Counted from the stretch's first letter, positions 42,485 through 55,249 are shown. The stretch is 64,000 nt of DNA from Mesaphorura yosii (GCA_009869945.1 WIXG01000201.1:83270-147269); one strand, 5' to 3'. The notes: generated by a model not told the origin, from the sequence alone. Program-made: numbers and translations.

Positions 42485-44144
42485 GCCACAGCAGCAACTC
42501 ATCTTGGAAGAGTGCTTTCGCATTTTCGTAAGAAGACAACAGCCACACAGTTCAACTGCCATAAACGCCATAAACCAACCCGTCGTGTCGTTTTCGTTCC
42601 ACGTGCCGTGACTCGCGCGCTTCCTGAAATCCCACTTGCACTTCCATCCTCTCATTTTCCATTATTTCCTTGAGAAATCTAATAAATTGATTTTTATAGT
42701 GTCCTCCTGTCAACCTTCTCAAGTAGTTCGCTTCTTTTTTCCGAGCGTGCTTCAAAACTCGGGTGCTTGAACAGAAAATGTTTTGCTGCTCCTCTCAACC
42801 TCTTTCAGAGCACACGGAGATCAACAATATTACTGCTGCTATGTGGGCGTGCGTGGACAAATTGCACTACTAGAAAATACTTTGGATAATCATGGCTGGT
42901 CGATGGGTCGTCGTCGGTCATGTCACGGCGTCAGCGTAATGATGACAGTAGCGTCCGTGCGTCCTTCGCGGTGAAGAGATACTAATAACATTTGCAATTA
43001 CAATAAGAGAGAAAGACCCACGTCGGTTATCGTCGGTGGTCGGTGTCCAGTCTGTCTTTTATTACGAGCCATGCCATGAAAGAATCATAAAAATAAACAT
43101 GTACGAAATATTATACCACGAGCGTCTGACCCGAGTTCACGTCCACGGCATATTATTCTTATTGCACACTTAATTTACATCGTAACCTCTGCGCCGGCTT
43201 TATTCTTGAATCCAGCTTTGATATTCTCCGAGCGGAAGAGCATGAAAGTGGCTGGATTTATATTCTTAAGCTTAAGCGGAGCTGTAAAGTGCGAGAATTG
43301 TACAGCATTCGCATTTACATTGAATTGCTTGACTTTGCTTTTGATTTTGCTCGGTGGCGTGTTTTATGTTTTATTCGGTGTACAGAAAAGGTAATGAATC
43401 ATACAGGAGAATGAAAAATGAGACACGGTGACCTTTTGGGCTCCGAATCCTTCGTTCTTAAAAGGAATGGAAGGCTATGCGATGCAATGCAATAATGGCG
43501 TAAATTGAAGCCGGCCAAGCCAAAGCCAAAGTTAACCCTTTACATTGTGCCTGTCCACTTCTTTACAATTTACACTCTACTCGCTCCTCGCGGTTTACTG
43601 CACTATTAAAACTTGATTGCAGTGCTTCATGGTTATTGTTGGGCCGTGGTGGCATCTCTTCCAATTCTCCCCGCTCCTTCTCCGTGGATTCTTTGCCTGC
43701 CATGTGCTGCTTTGGAGCGGAGACCGGTTATTAATGTTAATGCCTCTATTCAAATTTCAGTGCTCACTCGCAAGAGACCGAAAATTAAGTTTGCGTCACA
43801 AAAGAAAATTTTATTGCCAACACGAAACGTAATACAGAGCTCTGGACTTGAAATGCAACTGCGAAAGCCTTGCCTTGTAATAAGCAAAAGAGTTGTCATA
43901 AATTCTGGGCTCGGAATGAGTTATGCGAGCGAATTATTTCCGAATCGCTATTCATTACTTTACGTCTTCAAACAATAGTAAGCAAGCAGGCAAGTCAGCA
44001 AGCAAGGAGGCCAGGTAATAAAGTCTATGCGTCCGTCTGGACGGACGAGCCGCAGCCGCCAAGAAATTAACGTGGAGTTGTGGCTGGCAGCTTAGCTTTT
44101 GCTTTTAATGTGGACATAAAACTAATAATACCAATTTACAACTT

Positions 44145-44172
44145 ATGAGTTGCGAGTTATGAGTTACGAGTT
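44145..44172. repeat. Four tandem 7-mers of form RYGAGTT
   Basis: Units are ATGAGTT, GCGAGTT, ATGAGTT and ACGAGTT, changing only in the first two bases. This could be a repeated binding site or slippage product. Confidence 0.85.
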
Positions 44173-47100
44173 TACATCGTACAAGGACAACGCCAGTTCA
44201 TACAAAATCTCGCCATGCATGCATGCACGGCCGCGCCGGCAAGATTTGTCCTTGTAAGTTGATTATTTCATCAGCAGCAGCGACAGATCTCTTCTGCTGC
44301 GATTCATGATCGTGATTCATTCAATAGCATGACTGGACTGTGTGTTGTCTTGTCTTACCTCTGACTAAGCCGAGTCCATGCGCTGGTGCAGAATTTAGCT
44401 TTCAGCAGCGCAGCGTATTTTTTGCACTCCTGCTGATCCTGATGCTGACACACACAAATACACAAAACGCTGATTTAATCAGGGAGGGTGATTGAATATT
44501 AATCGCCTCGTAATCACGATCGCATCGCAAGTCTTAACTGTCTTGTGTCTTGAGTTTTGAGCTTCTGTTAATTTCGCATACCGGCACCGGATTGGCGCTT
44601 GAATTATTGCGTCTGCGAATGCGAATTCTGCAAATTCTGAGATACTCGAATTATCGACAACGGAGTTGACATGGCAAATGGATGCGATTGGCGAACGACG
44701 AACGTGCATGAGGCTATTTGCCGGAGTCAACAAGTGGAATTTGTTGCTCATGAATCAAAGTCGGACGGAGCACAAAAGCTGTCCATGCGGCAAGGGCAGG
44801 CGTTTTGGCGTTTACGAGCTTCTTTGACCGGCTCGGCTCGCTGTAGACGGAACAAATGAAATATTATTTATCATTGCGAAAACACAATCTGATAATTAAT
44901 TCTTTGGCGCGAAACCAGGACACCACGGCGCTACTGCACTGCAAAGAATTTGGCCGGCGGTATTTTCTTTGTGCCTGGTGCCTGTCCATGAATGAATTGG
45001 TTCACGGTCATTGTCAACACGAGGCACATAAAATTCAAAAGTGTCCACAGCTTTCGCTGCTTGTTACTCAAATCTGCTGCTTAAACAATCAATGTCGAAA
45101 AATGTCCGGATCACCTGCACGGCACAAACAAGAAAACACGAAAATGACGAAAAATGCTAAATGCTGAATGATGCGGTCTCGCTGTAAATTTCTGTACGTT
45201 CGTGTTCGCTCCTGCTCTCTTAAAGCAAGTCTCCACACTGAATGATGATTTGTTTCTTTACTACTTTCAGTCTCGTTCTCGCATCTCACTACTTTTCTTC
45301 AAACTGGTTGCATTACTTTACTGCTGTTGCTTACAGTACGTCTACCATCATAAATATTGGACGATGAGAAATGATGTGGAGAAGCAAAAAGCAGTGTAGC
45401 AGATGAAGATCAGTTTGCTTGAGTACGAAAAGTAAGGCCAGCAGGACGAGGATAAAGTATGAAGTACGTATGTTTTTGTTGCTTCTGCTGGAGTTATTTT
45501 TTATGCCATGCCGGTCGGCCAGGTACGGAGTGTATTTACAATGAATGCTTCGTTATGCAACAGTAAAACACCTTTCTGGAAGCCGTAAACCGCGACGCGA
45601 CCGACCAGAGCCTCTGTCGGAGAAACCCCCAGCGGTATTTACGTAACCCATATTTTTACTAACCCAGAAAGAAACGGCAATGCAACAATGCAGTCGGGTT
45701 CTCATGCAATGCGATGCGATGCACGAACTGAAGGAATTCAGACCGGCCGACATTTATGTGCCTGCATGTGTTTATTCGTATTCGTCTGTCAGTTTTGCTT
45801 GTAGTGCACTAATTTAAATTCACAAAATGCCAACTGACACCGCGTTGCATTGCGTTCAATTACGGAGTATTGTTTCCCGTAATTTCCCAGGCCAGCCAGG
45901 CAGCCGGAAACCCGGAAAGGTCCCGGTTTTCGCTCAGAATGCCCGCGCCCGCCTTGAAAATGGGCAACAATGGGAAATGGAACATCATTTCGCCTCAATT
46001 CAGCTATTCTTTGCAGCAGTGTGCATTGCAGCAACGAAGCTACAACAAATAAGCCCACCTTTTACGTGTAATGTGTTATAGAGCAGCAGAAAAGATGCGA
46101 TGTGCGTGCAGAAATACCTTTCAAACAGAGCAGGGTAAAGTGCAAAGCAAGGGTTCTTGTAGTGCAGATGCAGATGCAGTGATGGGATAGATGGATGCCT
46201 GGAAGCCATGAGACATGTCTCTCTTCACTTCTCTGCTCTGCCTCATCTCACCTGCACAAACTCGATCCATTACGAGTATTACGAGTACAAAATACGAGCG
46301 AGCACAACAATAGGATTTACCCCTTCTTGGCAGTCTTGGCCTGGCTGGCTTTTGGCTCATTCTTGTGCCATGCCGTGTCGCAGTCGCTCTGCATTATTGA
46401 ATTGAATTCTCAATTAAGAATTTCGTAGTGCTGCTCCAGCGAAGCCAGCCAGCAAGACGGTGGGAGATTAAATCCGCTCATGTCAATGCAATGCGGGTAG
46501 GCAGGCGGAGAAGTCTGTGAAGTACGCTGGAGCTTCCTTTATTGTATTCCCATCGCAGCGCAGACCTGAATTTACTGCATTTGTATGATAATATTTACGG
46601 GCATGCATGCATGGGTAACTGCAACTGCAGGCACTGAGTCGTGCGTCCAGAACTCCAGGAATTGGAGATCCATGCATTGCGTATTGCGTAAGAGTAAAGA
46701 AACGAGGGTTGACTACTGAAACTCCTATTCAAAGCTTGTCATTCTGTTGCGCTGTGCTGAGTCGAGTCTCGAGTGCAACAGGATTTCCTTTATTAGGCTG
46801 TGCCACACCGCCTGAGAACTGCAGTTTCAGTTACAGTGCATTTCAGGTGCATGGCCACGTTTACGACCATATCTCACATGCGCGCGCCGGCATTAATTAC
46901 GTCGGCATCCGACTCCGAATCATCACCACACCGGCACGGACGAGACGGACGGACGACAAGTTCACTGTTTTAGTTTTGTTTCAGTCGATGGCAAATACGG
47001 GCACAGCACAGACATTGCGTTGCATTTCCGGCAAAAATAAAATAACATCGCATTGATACTTTAATAGCCATGAGCGTATTTGCCTTGCTATATTTCAATT

Positions 47101-47479
47101 CTGCATTCAGCCTCAGCCCGAGCCCACACACAAGTGAGTGAAGCGCACAAAGTAATTTAATCTTGTAGTTTGGGGCAAAATATCATTGCTTAATGAATGG
47201 GATGAGATGGCTTGGCTTGGAGCACGTAAATTCTGCGTTTGCTTTCCTTTCCCGGTGCACTTGCACGCACACGCTCGAAGGCTCCAACTGTGAAGAATAT
47301 TACAATGTCAAATAAACGTGCATGGCGTGCATGCAATCCAGTTTGCGCTGGCTCCCATAAACAAAATCCAAAAATTCAGCGTTTGCGTTTGCGTTTGCCA
47401 TTGCGTAATAATAACCTCATATAAAATCACCGTAGCCGTAGTCGTAGAGAATGATGTAATTTTATTAAATCACACTTAC

Positions 47480-47499
47480 TTAGCTTAGCTTAGCTTAGC
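47480..47499. repeat. (TTAGC)4 tandem repeat
   Basis: Four perfect TTAGC units. One base differs from the arthropod telomere unit TTAGG. Confidence 0.85.
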
Positions 47500-48995
47500 C
47501 TATATGACTTTTAATGTAATGCAAGCTTAAAGGGGTCAGCTCATCCTTTCCCTTGCGCGCGTGGTGCTTATCGCTTGCGAATGTTTTATGAGCCGAGAAT
47601 AAAGCCACTGCCAAGGCACGACACACACCACTGCTATTGAAACTATCGATATCAATTAAACGAGAGTGTGAAATGGGCTCGACTCGACGGGTTTTAAGGT
47701 TACCTCGTCCCTGCTTTGCTGCTGCCTTTCACTCGTATTTTCTCTTACGCTCTATTAAAATTGTGCGCAAGAGCAAAATGGCATGCCATAAATTTCGAAC
47801 GAAATGACATTCATTGCCGCTGCCACTGCGTTAAGTTGCAGTTGAATGCAGTTTGCAGTGCAATTATTTAAATCAAGTGTTAAGAGACTAAATCCCCGCC
47901 GCGCCGCGTGAACGTGAATGCTTCAAGTCACTTCATATTTTGCATTGCGACGACAGCAGCAAAACAGCAGTGCTGTTCTACGCACTGTTTTATTTTCGGC
48001 GAGGTCACTACAGACTCCATTTGAAGATTGCGGGACGGTCAGCCAGCATTTGTTTGCTCGGCCGTGGCGTCGCGGGCCGGATTTTCCGAAAGTGTGTCAA
48101 TGCTGTTGTTTATTCTTCGCAGAATCGCGATCGCCGAATAATGAAACTTTCTCTTTTTTATATTAATCACAGAAATGAATTCCTGGCCGGCCGGCCGTGC
48201 TTCTGACCCACTCCGTCTTCTCTTATCTCTCATTGCCTGTGCGCAGCGCGTTTTCTCGTTTACTCGGGGACAAGAGCGGGCAGAATTGGACGCGAAAGCG
48301 AACTGTCTTTCGTGTCGTTGTCGCTTCAATTCATATTCATTGGGTAAAGAGAAAGAAGAAGAGAAAAGCGACGTGTCCATCGTTTCTGAGCAGGAGAAAG
48401 TAAACACGACAACGACGCTGAGGGAAGAAAGTGTTTGAGCCACGCTTGAGATTCGCGTTCACGCACGTAATCGTGCGCCCCACATTTGAGAAATGCGAAA
48501 TGTGAAATGCGATGAGTAACGTAGTAATAGAAATGTAATGTTCTTATGACGGGCCGGGCCAGTCATAGAAATCCGCCAAGCTTTTCTTGCCGTCTGCCGT
48601 CACTTAAATCCACTCTGCCCTGCACTGAAGCAATTGCGAAAATTCCTCGTTCATTTCCGCGGCACTTTTCGGTACGGCAGCTCGTGAAAGAATCCGGTCA
48701 AATCACTTTGACGTTCGCACTCACACTCACATTTGCAGATTGCAGACGCAGACGCGGGCGCGCACTGGCTTAGCGTAAAGCCTAATAACATTACGTGGGG
48801 CTCAACAGTCGGTTTTGTGTCTTTTCATATCGCGTCTTTCATTCTCCTCAGCCACGTGCTGCTACTTCGACACGTATTTTTAGTCTTACAAGTCTCATAT
48901 TTGTCTCGCGTCTCGCGTTTTGCTTGCTGCTTTCTCTTTCTCCGCGTCGTCTTTTCCCTCACATTTGTCATATTTCATTTGGCTCGAGCGTTTCA

Positions 48996-49020
48996 ATGAA
49001 ATGAAATGAGATGAGATGAT
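48996..49020. repeat. (ATGAR)5 tandem repeat
   Basis: Units ATGAA, ATGAA, ATGAG, ATGAG then ATGAT. The surrounding DNA is otherwise pyrimidine-rich. Confidence 0.8.
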
Positions 49021-50031
49021 ACGAGAACACATGCAACACGCGTTTTTGGCGTGCTATGCCGGGCTCGGCCACGGCGTAACCGTGTTCAAGTGGGCCGCCG
49101 ATTCTTTTCTGAATGAGCGCGGACACAGTTAAAGGAAAGAAAGGAGATGAGAAAGGAAAGATGGGATTTGACAATGAAAGAGGTAACAGCAACAAATGGT
49201 CGCTGTTGTTGTCTTTCTTTCACCGTAATTTGTTGGAGGAGCACACATTCTTGCGTTGTGTTGCGTTGCAGCTTGGTTGAATGGAAACCTATTCAACTGA
49301 TAGTAATGCAATAAGCAGAAAGACACGGCAAGCACAAAACATAGGCACAAGCGAATTCAGGCAGAGTGAATTTTATTTTGTGTCGCACCATTCGATGCAG
49401 TAATGGGCATATTCTGAGAATTTATACAGATTGGAATTTCTTACATTATTGTGAATATTTTATTCTGTCTACTCCTTTTGTCTTTGAAGCACGAAAACGA
49501 AGAAAGCAAGACGCAAGGCACAAGACGCAAGACGAATCGCGGACGCAGGCTAAAAAATTGACTTTCATCGTTCGCCGTTGAAACTGCAAAGTGTGCAAAG
49601 TAATCGCACATTGCCCGTACATCAAAATGCAGTTTCTTTTGTCAATGGGACACCATTCGTCATCATCAAGCACGCTCTTCTTTCTCCAATAAAATTAGGA
49701 GAGTAAATGTTATGACTGTGTTTTGTTTTCCCACGTAAAAGCAAAGCAAAACCCCTAAGACGACGTCGGTGATGGAGCAGCCCAGCCTCAGACTGTCTGC
49801 CTACCCGGCCGACTGAAAGACTGAAAGCCGCAAGAAATGACACACTTTTATAAGTCTCCAGTTTATTTTTTAAAATGTCACATTTTTGACAATCTTAACA
49901 AAATAAAAGCAACAGCAACAGCAAAAACAAAAACAAAAATACACGTACGCGAACGCGAATTCATACGTCTTCCTGTCACACGAAGACGGAAGATTAAGAG
50001 TTCTTCGTTTGACGTCACTCAGGCATGCTAA

Positions 50032-50056
50032 AACCCGGGAAAAGTTAACCCGGGTT
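50032..50056. promoter_or_regulatory. Paired AACCCGGG palindromes
   Basis: AACCCGGG at 50032-50039 is followed by AACCCGGGTT at 50047-50056, which is a perfect 10-bp palindrome and nearly 16 bp long when flanks are counted (GTTAACCCGGGTTGAC). The paired arrangement suggests a dimeric factor site, but no factor can be named. Confidence 0.3.
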
Positions 50057-53000
50057 GACCTTGCTAGCAGAATTTCTCAGATTGCACACTCTGGAACTCT
50101 AGTCTTTTGCTGGAAATCCTGATTCGTCTCGTTTTGCCAGCGACGCATCGCGGGGAGCGATTACTTCGCATGTAATTACAGTAATTAGCAAAGGAAACTC
50201 GCATAAATTGAGAAATAATAAATAGCAAAATAAGTAAACCTGAAAATTAAATGTCCAAAGTGATTTAAGCGATGGAAAGCATTTTCCGCTTCAGATTAGT
50301 TCATTCTCGTTCAGTCTCTTTCTCAAAATCATACGCAAAAGTTTGGAGAATAAAGCATCAGCTCTCATAATTAAATGAATGCATTCTCAGAAAAATAGAA
50401 AACACCGCGCCGAGCCGCACCGCAGCATAGCGTTCCGCAATAAACGTCAGGAAATGATTTAACGATCACAACGAACGATTTCTATTTCTGCGAACTGAAT
50501 GAGCACAACTTTGAATAAATCCGTAGACGGACGTCAAAGATGCCAATTTCAGATGATGCTCTCATTTTCTAAATTGCAAAGGCAAAGCATTCATTATATT
50601 TCAGAATTTTGAATTATTATATTGTTTGAGCGTCAGACAAAATACTGAATTCGAATTTGAATTCTCAGGCGGCTCTCGTTTCCTCGATTTCTCAACTTTC
50701 AAAACTTTTCAGCTCAGAAGCTTTCAGCGCAAAACATCGCCGGAAGAGTCGGTCGGCCGTTTTAATTGCCTCCGAATTAATTTGGCGTTTGGCACAATAT
50801 CGGCATCTTTGGCTCCGTTTTGTGTTGCGTGCGGTGTAACGCAAAATTTTACCTTAATTGTCTAATTCGTGTCTTTGTTTTACAGCAGCAGCCGTGATTC
50901 TGCTTCGTGGCTCGTCAGACAAAAGTTTACCAAATGGTGGCGGAGCATTTAAGCAAATCAGAAAGTTGGAGAATGGAAGAATTCAGGGCGGGCTGAATTA
51001 TTGCCGGAATTGTTATCGTTCAACTTTACCAGCGATTATACTCAGGGATCCAAACATGCTTTCGTGAAATTAGTGTTATGAGTTTTTGTTTTGCTCCAGT
51101 AATTGCGACTCTGAATGGGAATGAATCGGGAAAGTTGGAGGAACAGGAGAGCAAATTTCTTAGCCATGCCATTCCATGCTTCAAGTACGTTTTCACATCT
51201 AAACCAGGCTGGTCGTGAAGGAGCTTTTGTTTTCTTTTCACTAAATGCCGGACCATAAATATTCACTTTATAAAGGATGTACAATTTTGAATTCGCGTTT
51301 GCGGATTCTGCAACCAGCGGCTGTTATAAATAGCGAAGAGGGACCCGACGACGACTCCTTTGTTGAGCGCAGAATACCGCAGCAAAAGCAGAGGTTTCTC
51401 ACTGCTGCAAAGGAATTGCTGAGCCCCGCTTTGAGAAAATTAGAACGAGACAAGGGCGAGTCTGAGCAAAAAATATGACTACCTTTGAACTCTCTTAATT
51501 GCACATTCCTACAGACGGTTTTGCAGAAAGTCAGGAATGATTCATTAAAATGTTTATGCAGTCTTCAATATTCGGCATACAAAGCAAAGCCGGGCCTGCC
51601 TCGCTTTGTATGTACGGCGTCCTTTTATTACTGCATTTCGAGATTCCGGAATGATTTACAGTCTAACCATTCTCCATATAACCATGAGATTTCAAAATCT
51701 CGAATTTTAGAGTTCAGTGTCACGGATCGATGTCACGAAACCGTTTCATTTCGCTGTGCTGGGCGAGACGAAACAGATCGTAAGCTTCGTCTCATGCGCT
51801 CATACTCTCGGATGTGTTTCATATCATGAATTCATTGCGGAGAGAAGGAAATGAGTTTGAGATCCAATCCGAGCAGGACTGCTTGCTAAGGCGAAGGGTT
51901 CATCGTATGTCACGTTCACGTATTCGAGTTTGTTATCCGATAATTCAACAAACGAGGGAATTCAAAATGTGGGCTTGGCTTAAGCATGGGTTAATAAAAC
52001 AGACTGTGACATCCGAGCACGACATATCCGTCCATAATTAGTTTAACCTTTGACTCATGCCACGCCACGTCACACCACGAAGCCAACGAGATTCTGGTTA
52101 GGAGTTTCGAGCCGTTATTGCGACAGCGACATAAATTGCATCAAATTCTTATTCTGTAAAGTTTCCTCACAATTTGGCGTTTCTTCACCTTTCGCAGGAC
52201 AAAAAGTCAAAGTTAAATCCTGGCCCTCTTCGTTCACTTCTCTAGGTACCCGAATAAGAAAAATAAAAGCAGAATCATTTTACGACCTTGCCTTATTCTC
52301 GTTTTTTATTTTTCAAGTTTACGACTCTCAAGATTATGATTTCAGTCAGGCAAGACATTTAACCCTGAAAGGAAGTAAATAAAGATTAAAAGAGCAGTTG
52401 AAAAACCGTGACATTGAACAAATCCCGATTTTGTTGCTGGCGAAGGCAAGGCAGGGCAGAAGTGCTGAAGAAAATGTTCTCACGAACTTTTTAACCTGAC
52501 AATTGTTGGAGTGATTTGTAATTCATGTGCAAGGATTTTAGTTTCATTTCGCTTATATTTATTTATTCAGTCAAACACGCAGTTTTACGATGTCGGAGTT
52601 CAATTCCTCGAATTATCAAATGCCAACGCGCGCGCGATAAGCGGTCAGAGTGATTCATGAGTGACGGAATGCTCGAGTCAGAGTCATAAAATGAGTCTGT
52701 ACGCTTCTTTACACTTCGTTGTTATGCAGACAAGAGAATATTTCGTTCCGTACCTTCTCAGGGGATTCGGATTGAGTGGGAGATTATTTTATACGAGCAA
52801 TTTCGGCTCGTGAGATGCTTTTTATCACGGGCAGCTTCAGATAAACGTACGTAATGGTTTCTCAATCGAGTCATTCCATACAGCAAAAGGCAAAAGCAGC
52901 CGGGCAGCATAAAATCCGTGCAGTTCACAATCTTTGACACGAATCAAAATAAGTTTCGTGCATAATTTATGGCCTCGGCCGAATATTAGCACGGAATTAT

Positions 53001-54135
53001 GCACTATGAATGGAGTTTTGATAAAGAGCCAACGCACCCGGGCTGTGATATTTGTTTTTGATACGTTCCTTGCGTTGAGGGTGCACTTATTATCGGCTTT
53101 CTCCGTGACAAAACGACTCCCCTCACAAATCGCTGGCTGACTAGCTCGTTGGTGTAAAGTGAAGTAAAACATTGTGACATTGTAGCAATGAATTTCCAAA
53201 CTTTCGCTTTCTGATTAGCGAAGAATTAGAAAGGAGTCGGGCAAATGAAGTTCGAGTTCAGGCAGTAACTTTCCCTTGTTTGCTGCGGCCCACGACCGCC
53301 ACAACACAAAATATTGCACAATGCAAGGCAATAATTCGATTATTAGCAGGATCAAATGCCAATACCGCATGAAACCCGAGGCCAATGCAGTGCAGCCTTC
53401 ATTTTTCAAGTTCAGGCAGTACACGCACGCACGAGAATTTTCCGCTCCAGTCAAAAATTCGATAGTCTGTCGAATGAACGAAGAATTACAATGAGATCAC
53501 GATAACACGGACCAGAGCACGACCACCCTCGTTCATTCCATTGATTCCATGTATTATGATTAGTGCCACAACAACGGAACGGCGTGGCACAGCACAGTAA
53601 GAATCGACGTGCGGGGTCGGAAAACGAGAAAACTAGAAATGAGGGAAAGTCTTTCTGTTATTCTGTCGTGGCCTTCACGGGGCACGCACCCTCACAACGT
53701 TGATTTTGGTACGTATTTTGGGGAAAATGATCGAGAGAAAGCAGGCCGAGGGAGAAATGCAGTTGTACTCGTTCTCTGAGTCTATTATCAATTGATCAAT
53801 ACGATCCCATCACAATAATTTGTTCATTCTCTGCGCTGGGTTGTGATGTCTCCGGCAACCCCAAACAAACTAAATAACTGAAATGACCGAACCAAGCCAT
53901 GGAAAATGAACACCAGAAAACCAAAATACGTCCGTCGGCAGCGAGATGCGAAACACAATGAAATTCCTGTAAGAAATCGACTTTCCCTTCAACTGCCGCC
54001 GCTGCCCCCGGCTTGTTTTTTTATTACAACATTAATATTTTTATTAAGTAATGGAAAAACTATCAACTCAATAATTTTGGGGTTGGTCCGAGTCAAGCAT
54101 GCAAGCATGTTGTCAGCAATAATCTTGCATTTTTC

Positions 54136-54402
54136 ATGACAAATCTACAGTTCCGAGATTCCAGTTTCCAAAAAATTATAACACGAGTTGGATATCATGA
54201 TTATAATGTAATCAAAGGAACATTAAAAGATGAGGAAATTCGGAAACCTAGCAACAGCGTAACGATCCATGACAGTAGCAAAAGAATCTATTACAATTTA
54301 TTCAGACAAATATCAAAGGTACGAGATATTCAGATAATTTTCACAAAAAGAGGTAAGCTCCAAATAATTGAATTAGAAGTTTCAGGATTACCTACAAAGT
54401 AA
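54136..54402 (+). CDS. Orphan AT-rich small ORF, 88 codons, function unknown
   Basis: Single open frame from ATG at 54136 to TAA at 54400-54402. The predicted protein is basic and hydrophilic, with no signal peptide or membrane helix and no Cys motif. It has alternating hydrophobic positions such as RDIQIIFTKRGKLQIIELEV, which reads like two beta strands joined by a turn. The coding strand is visibly richer in A+T than the flanking DNA. Candidate splice signals exist: a possible acceptor (CTACAG, ending 54150) just inside the frame, and a GTAAGC at 54353. The segment could therefore be a terminal exon rather than a whole gene. It ends 120 bp before the stop of the TPR remnant on the opposite strand. 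I do not recognise the family and a chance ORF cannot be excluded. Confidence 0.35.
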   Translation: MTNLQFRDSSFQKIITRVGYHDYNVIKGTLKDEEIRKPSNSVTIHDSSKRIYYNLFRQISKVRDIQIIFTKRGKLQIIELEVSGLPTK

Positions 54403-54522
54403 CTAACAGTAAATAATTCATTATACATACCAAAATACAATTAGCTGTATTCAATTAAATTTGAACAATTACAAGTTAGATTCTCTAGAAAATAACATTA
54501 GTACTACTTTTACGTTCAAGTT

Positions 54523-55249
54523 CTAATCTGATGTGATGCCAGCTGCCTTCAGTGTCTGCATCATGTTGGGGGCCTTGCTCTCCAGAAACTCGTTCGAATT
54601 GACTCCCCAGGAGATCAACGCCCCCTCTTCGAGATGCTGTACCACTTCTTCGCTTTGAATCGTTCTCTTGGGTCACTTCTTGGAAGGGATATTGGCCCTG
54701 GGTTGATTGGGCAATCATCGTCTTGGTCTCCACCAGAAGCTTATGTATGTATTTGTGGTTCCACGATGAGGCACTTTGGCCCACCAATTCCAGAAACTCC
54801 TTTGCCCCCTCGTACTTGCGCAGCCCTAATAAGGCGTATGTTTTCCGCTAATCGCCGACAGCTTCCCGGGATACAATTTAAGTAAATGTTCAGCATCTGT
54901 CAACGCATCGTCGTATCGTTCAGTATTGAGATAAGCAATTGTCTGGTATGCCAATAGGGCAGAAAGTGAAGGCAAGGAGAATGGTTGTTGAAGCCCAATC
55001 CTAGTTGATAAGGCCTCAATCGCCTCCAAGTTCCGTTTGCCATTCACATGTTCAAATCCAAATTTTAACCACTCATTGGCAGTTTTTGGAATACGAGATT
55101 CCTTAACTAAATTTGCGTGCATTCTGTATTCCTACAAATGTCCAAACAAGCACCATTGTTACTGGCTCACTTTCCTCTGAATCAATCAATTGAGGAAGAC
55201 TTACTTGATTGGCTAAATATTTCGCCGAATGTAGATTGAAACTGCTAAT
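54523..55249 (-). pseudogene. TPR-repeat protein gene remnant with two compensating frameshifts
   Basis: Protein-like sequence with helix pairs of tetratricopeptide type, for example YQTIAYLNTERYDDALTDAE and ALLGLRKYEGAKEFLELV. An upstream exon piece ends at 55205 (SAKYLANQ). A clean 73-nt GTAAGT...TAG intron (55132-55204) joins it in phase to EYRMHANLVKES. The frame runs to about 54840 and then hits a stop (54826-54828) unless one base is added. The next frame continues to about 54672 and must shift back to reach the coherent C-terminus SWGVNSNEFLESKAPNMMQT, which ends in TAG at 54523-54525. No intron can explain either shift, because the good frames almost touch. The upstream exon meets an in-frame TGA at 55250-55252, and no clear initiating exon is visible, so the gene is also 5'-incomplete. 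The kept intron argues against a processed copy. I cannot name the family. Assembly indels are the main alternative to a true pseudogene. Confidence 0.6.

Larger units (their letters stand above)
35872..54135. other. Non-coding tract rich in short tandem repeats; no supported gene
   Basis: This stretch has the densest short-unit tandem repeats in the window: GGCAC x4, CTCCTTTG x3, TGCTC x4 at two sites, RYGAGTT x4, GTTTGC x3, TTAGC x4 and ATGAR x5. A TA-rich patch lies at 41455-41520. The segment 38455-38561 is GAGCC/GAGCA-rich and ends in AAAG|GTGATT, so it could be a 5' untranslated exon, but nothing confirms this. A 77-codon frame at 51245-51478 is charged and protein-like yet has no family and is treated as chance. 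Confidence 0.55.

Noticed and set aside
47480-47499. (TTAGC)4 as a telomere-like repeat
   Set aside because: The unit differs from TTAGG and there are only four copies, so an internal telomere remnant is not supported.
51245-51478. Charged 77-codon frame containing RRIPQQKQRFLTAAKELL
   Set aside because: It looks protein-like but has no family, start context or linked exons, and nearby chance frames are of similar length.
52590-52615. GTTCAATTCC word resembling a tRNA T-arm (B box)
   Set aside because: No acceptor stem, D-arm or anticodon arm can be placed around it.
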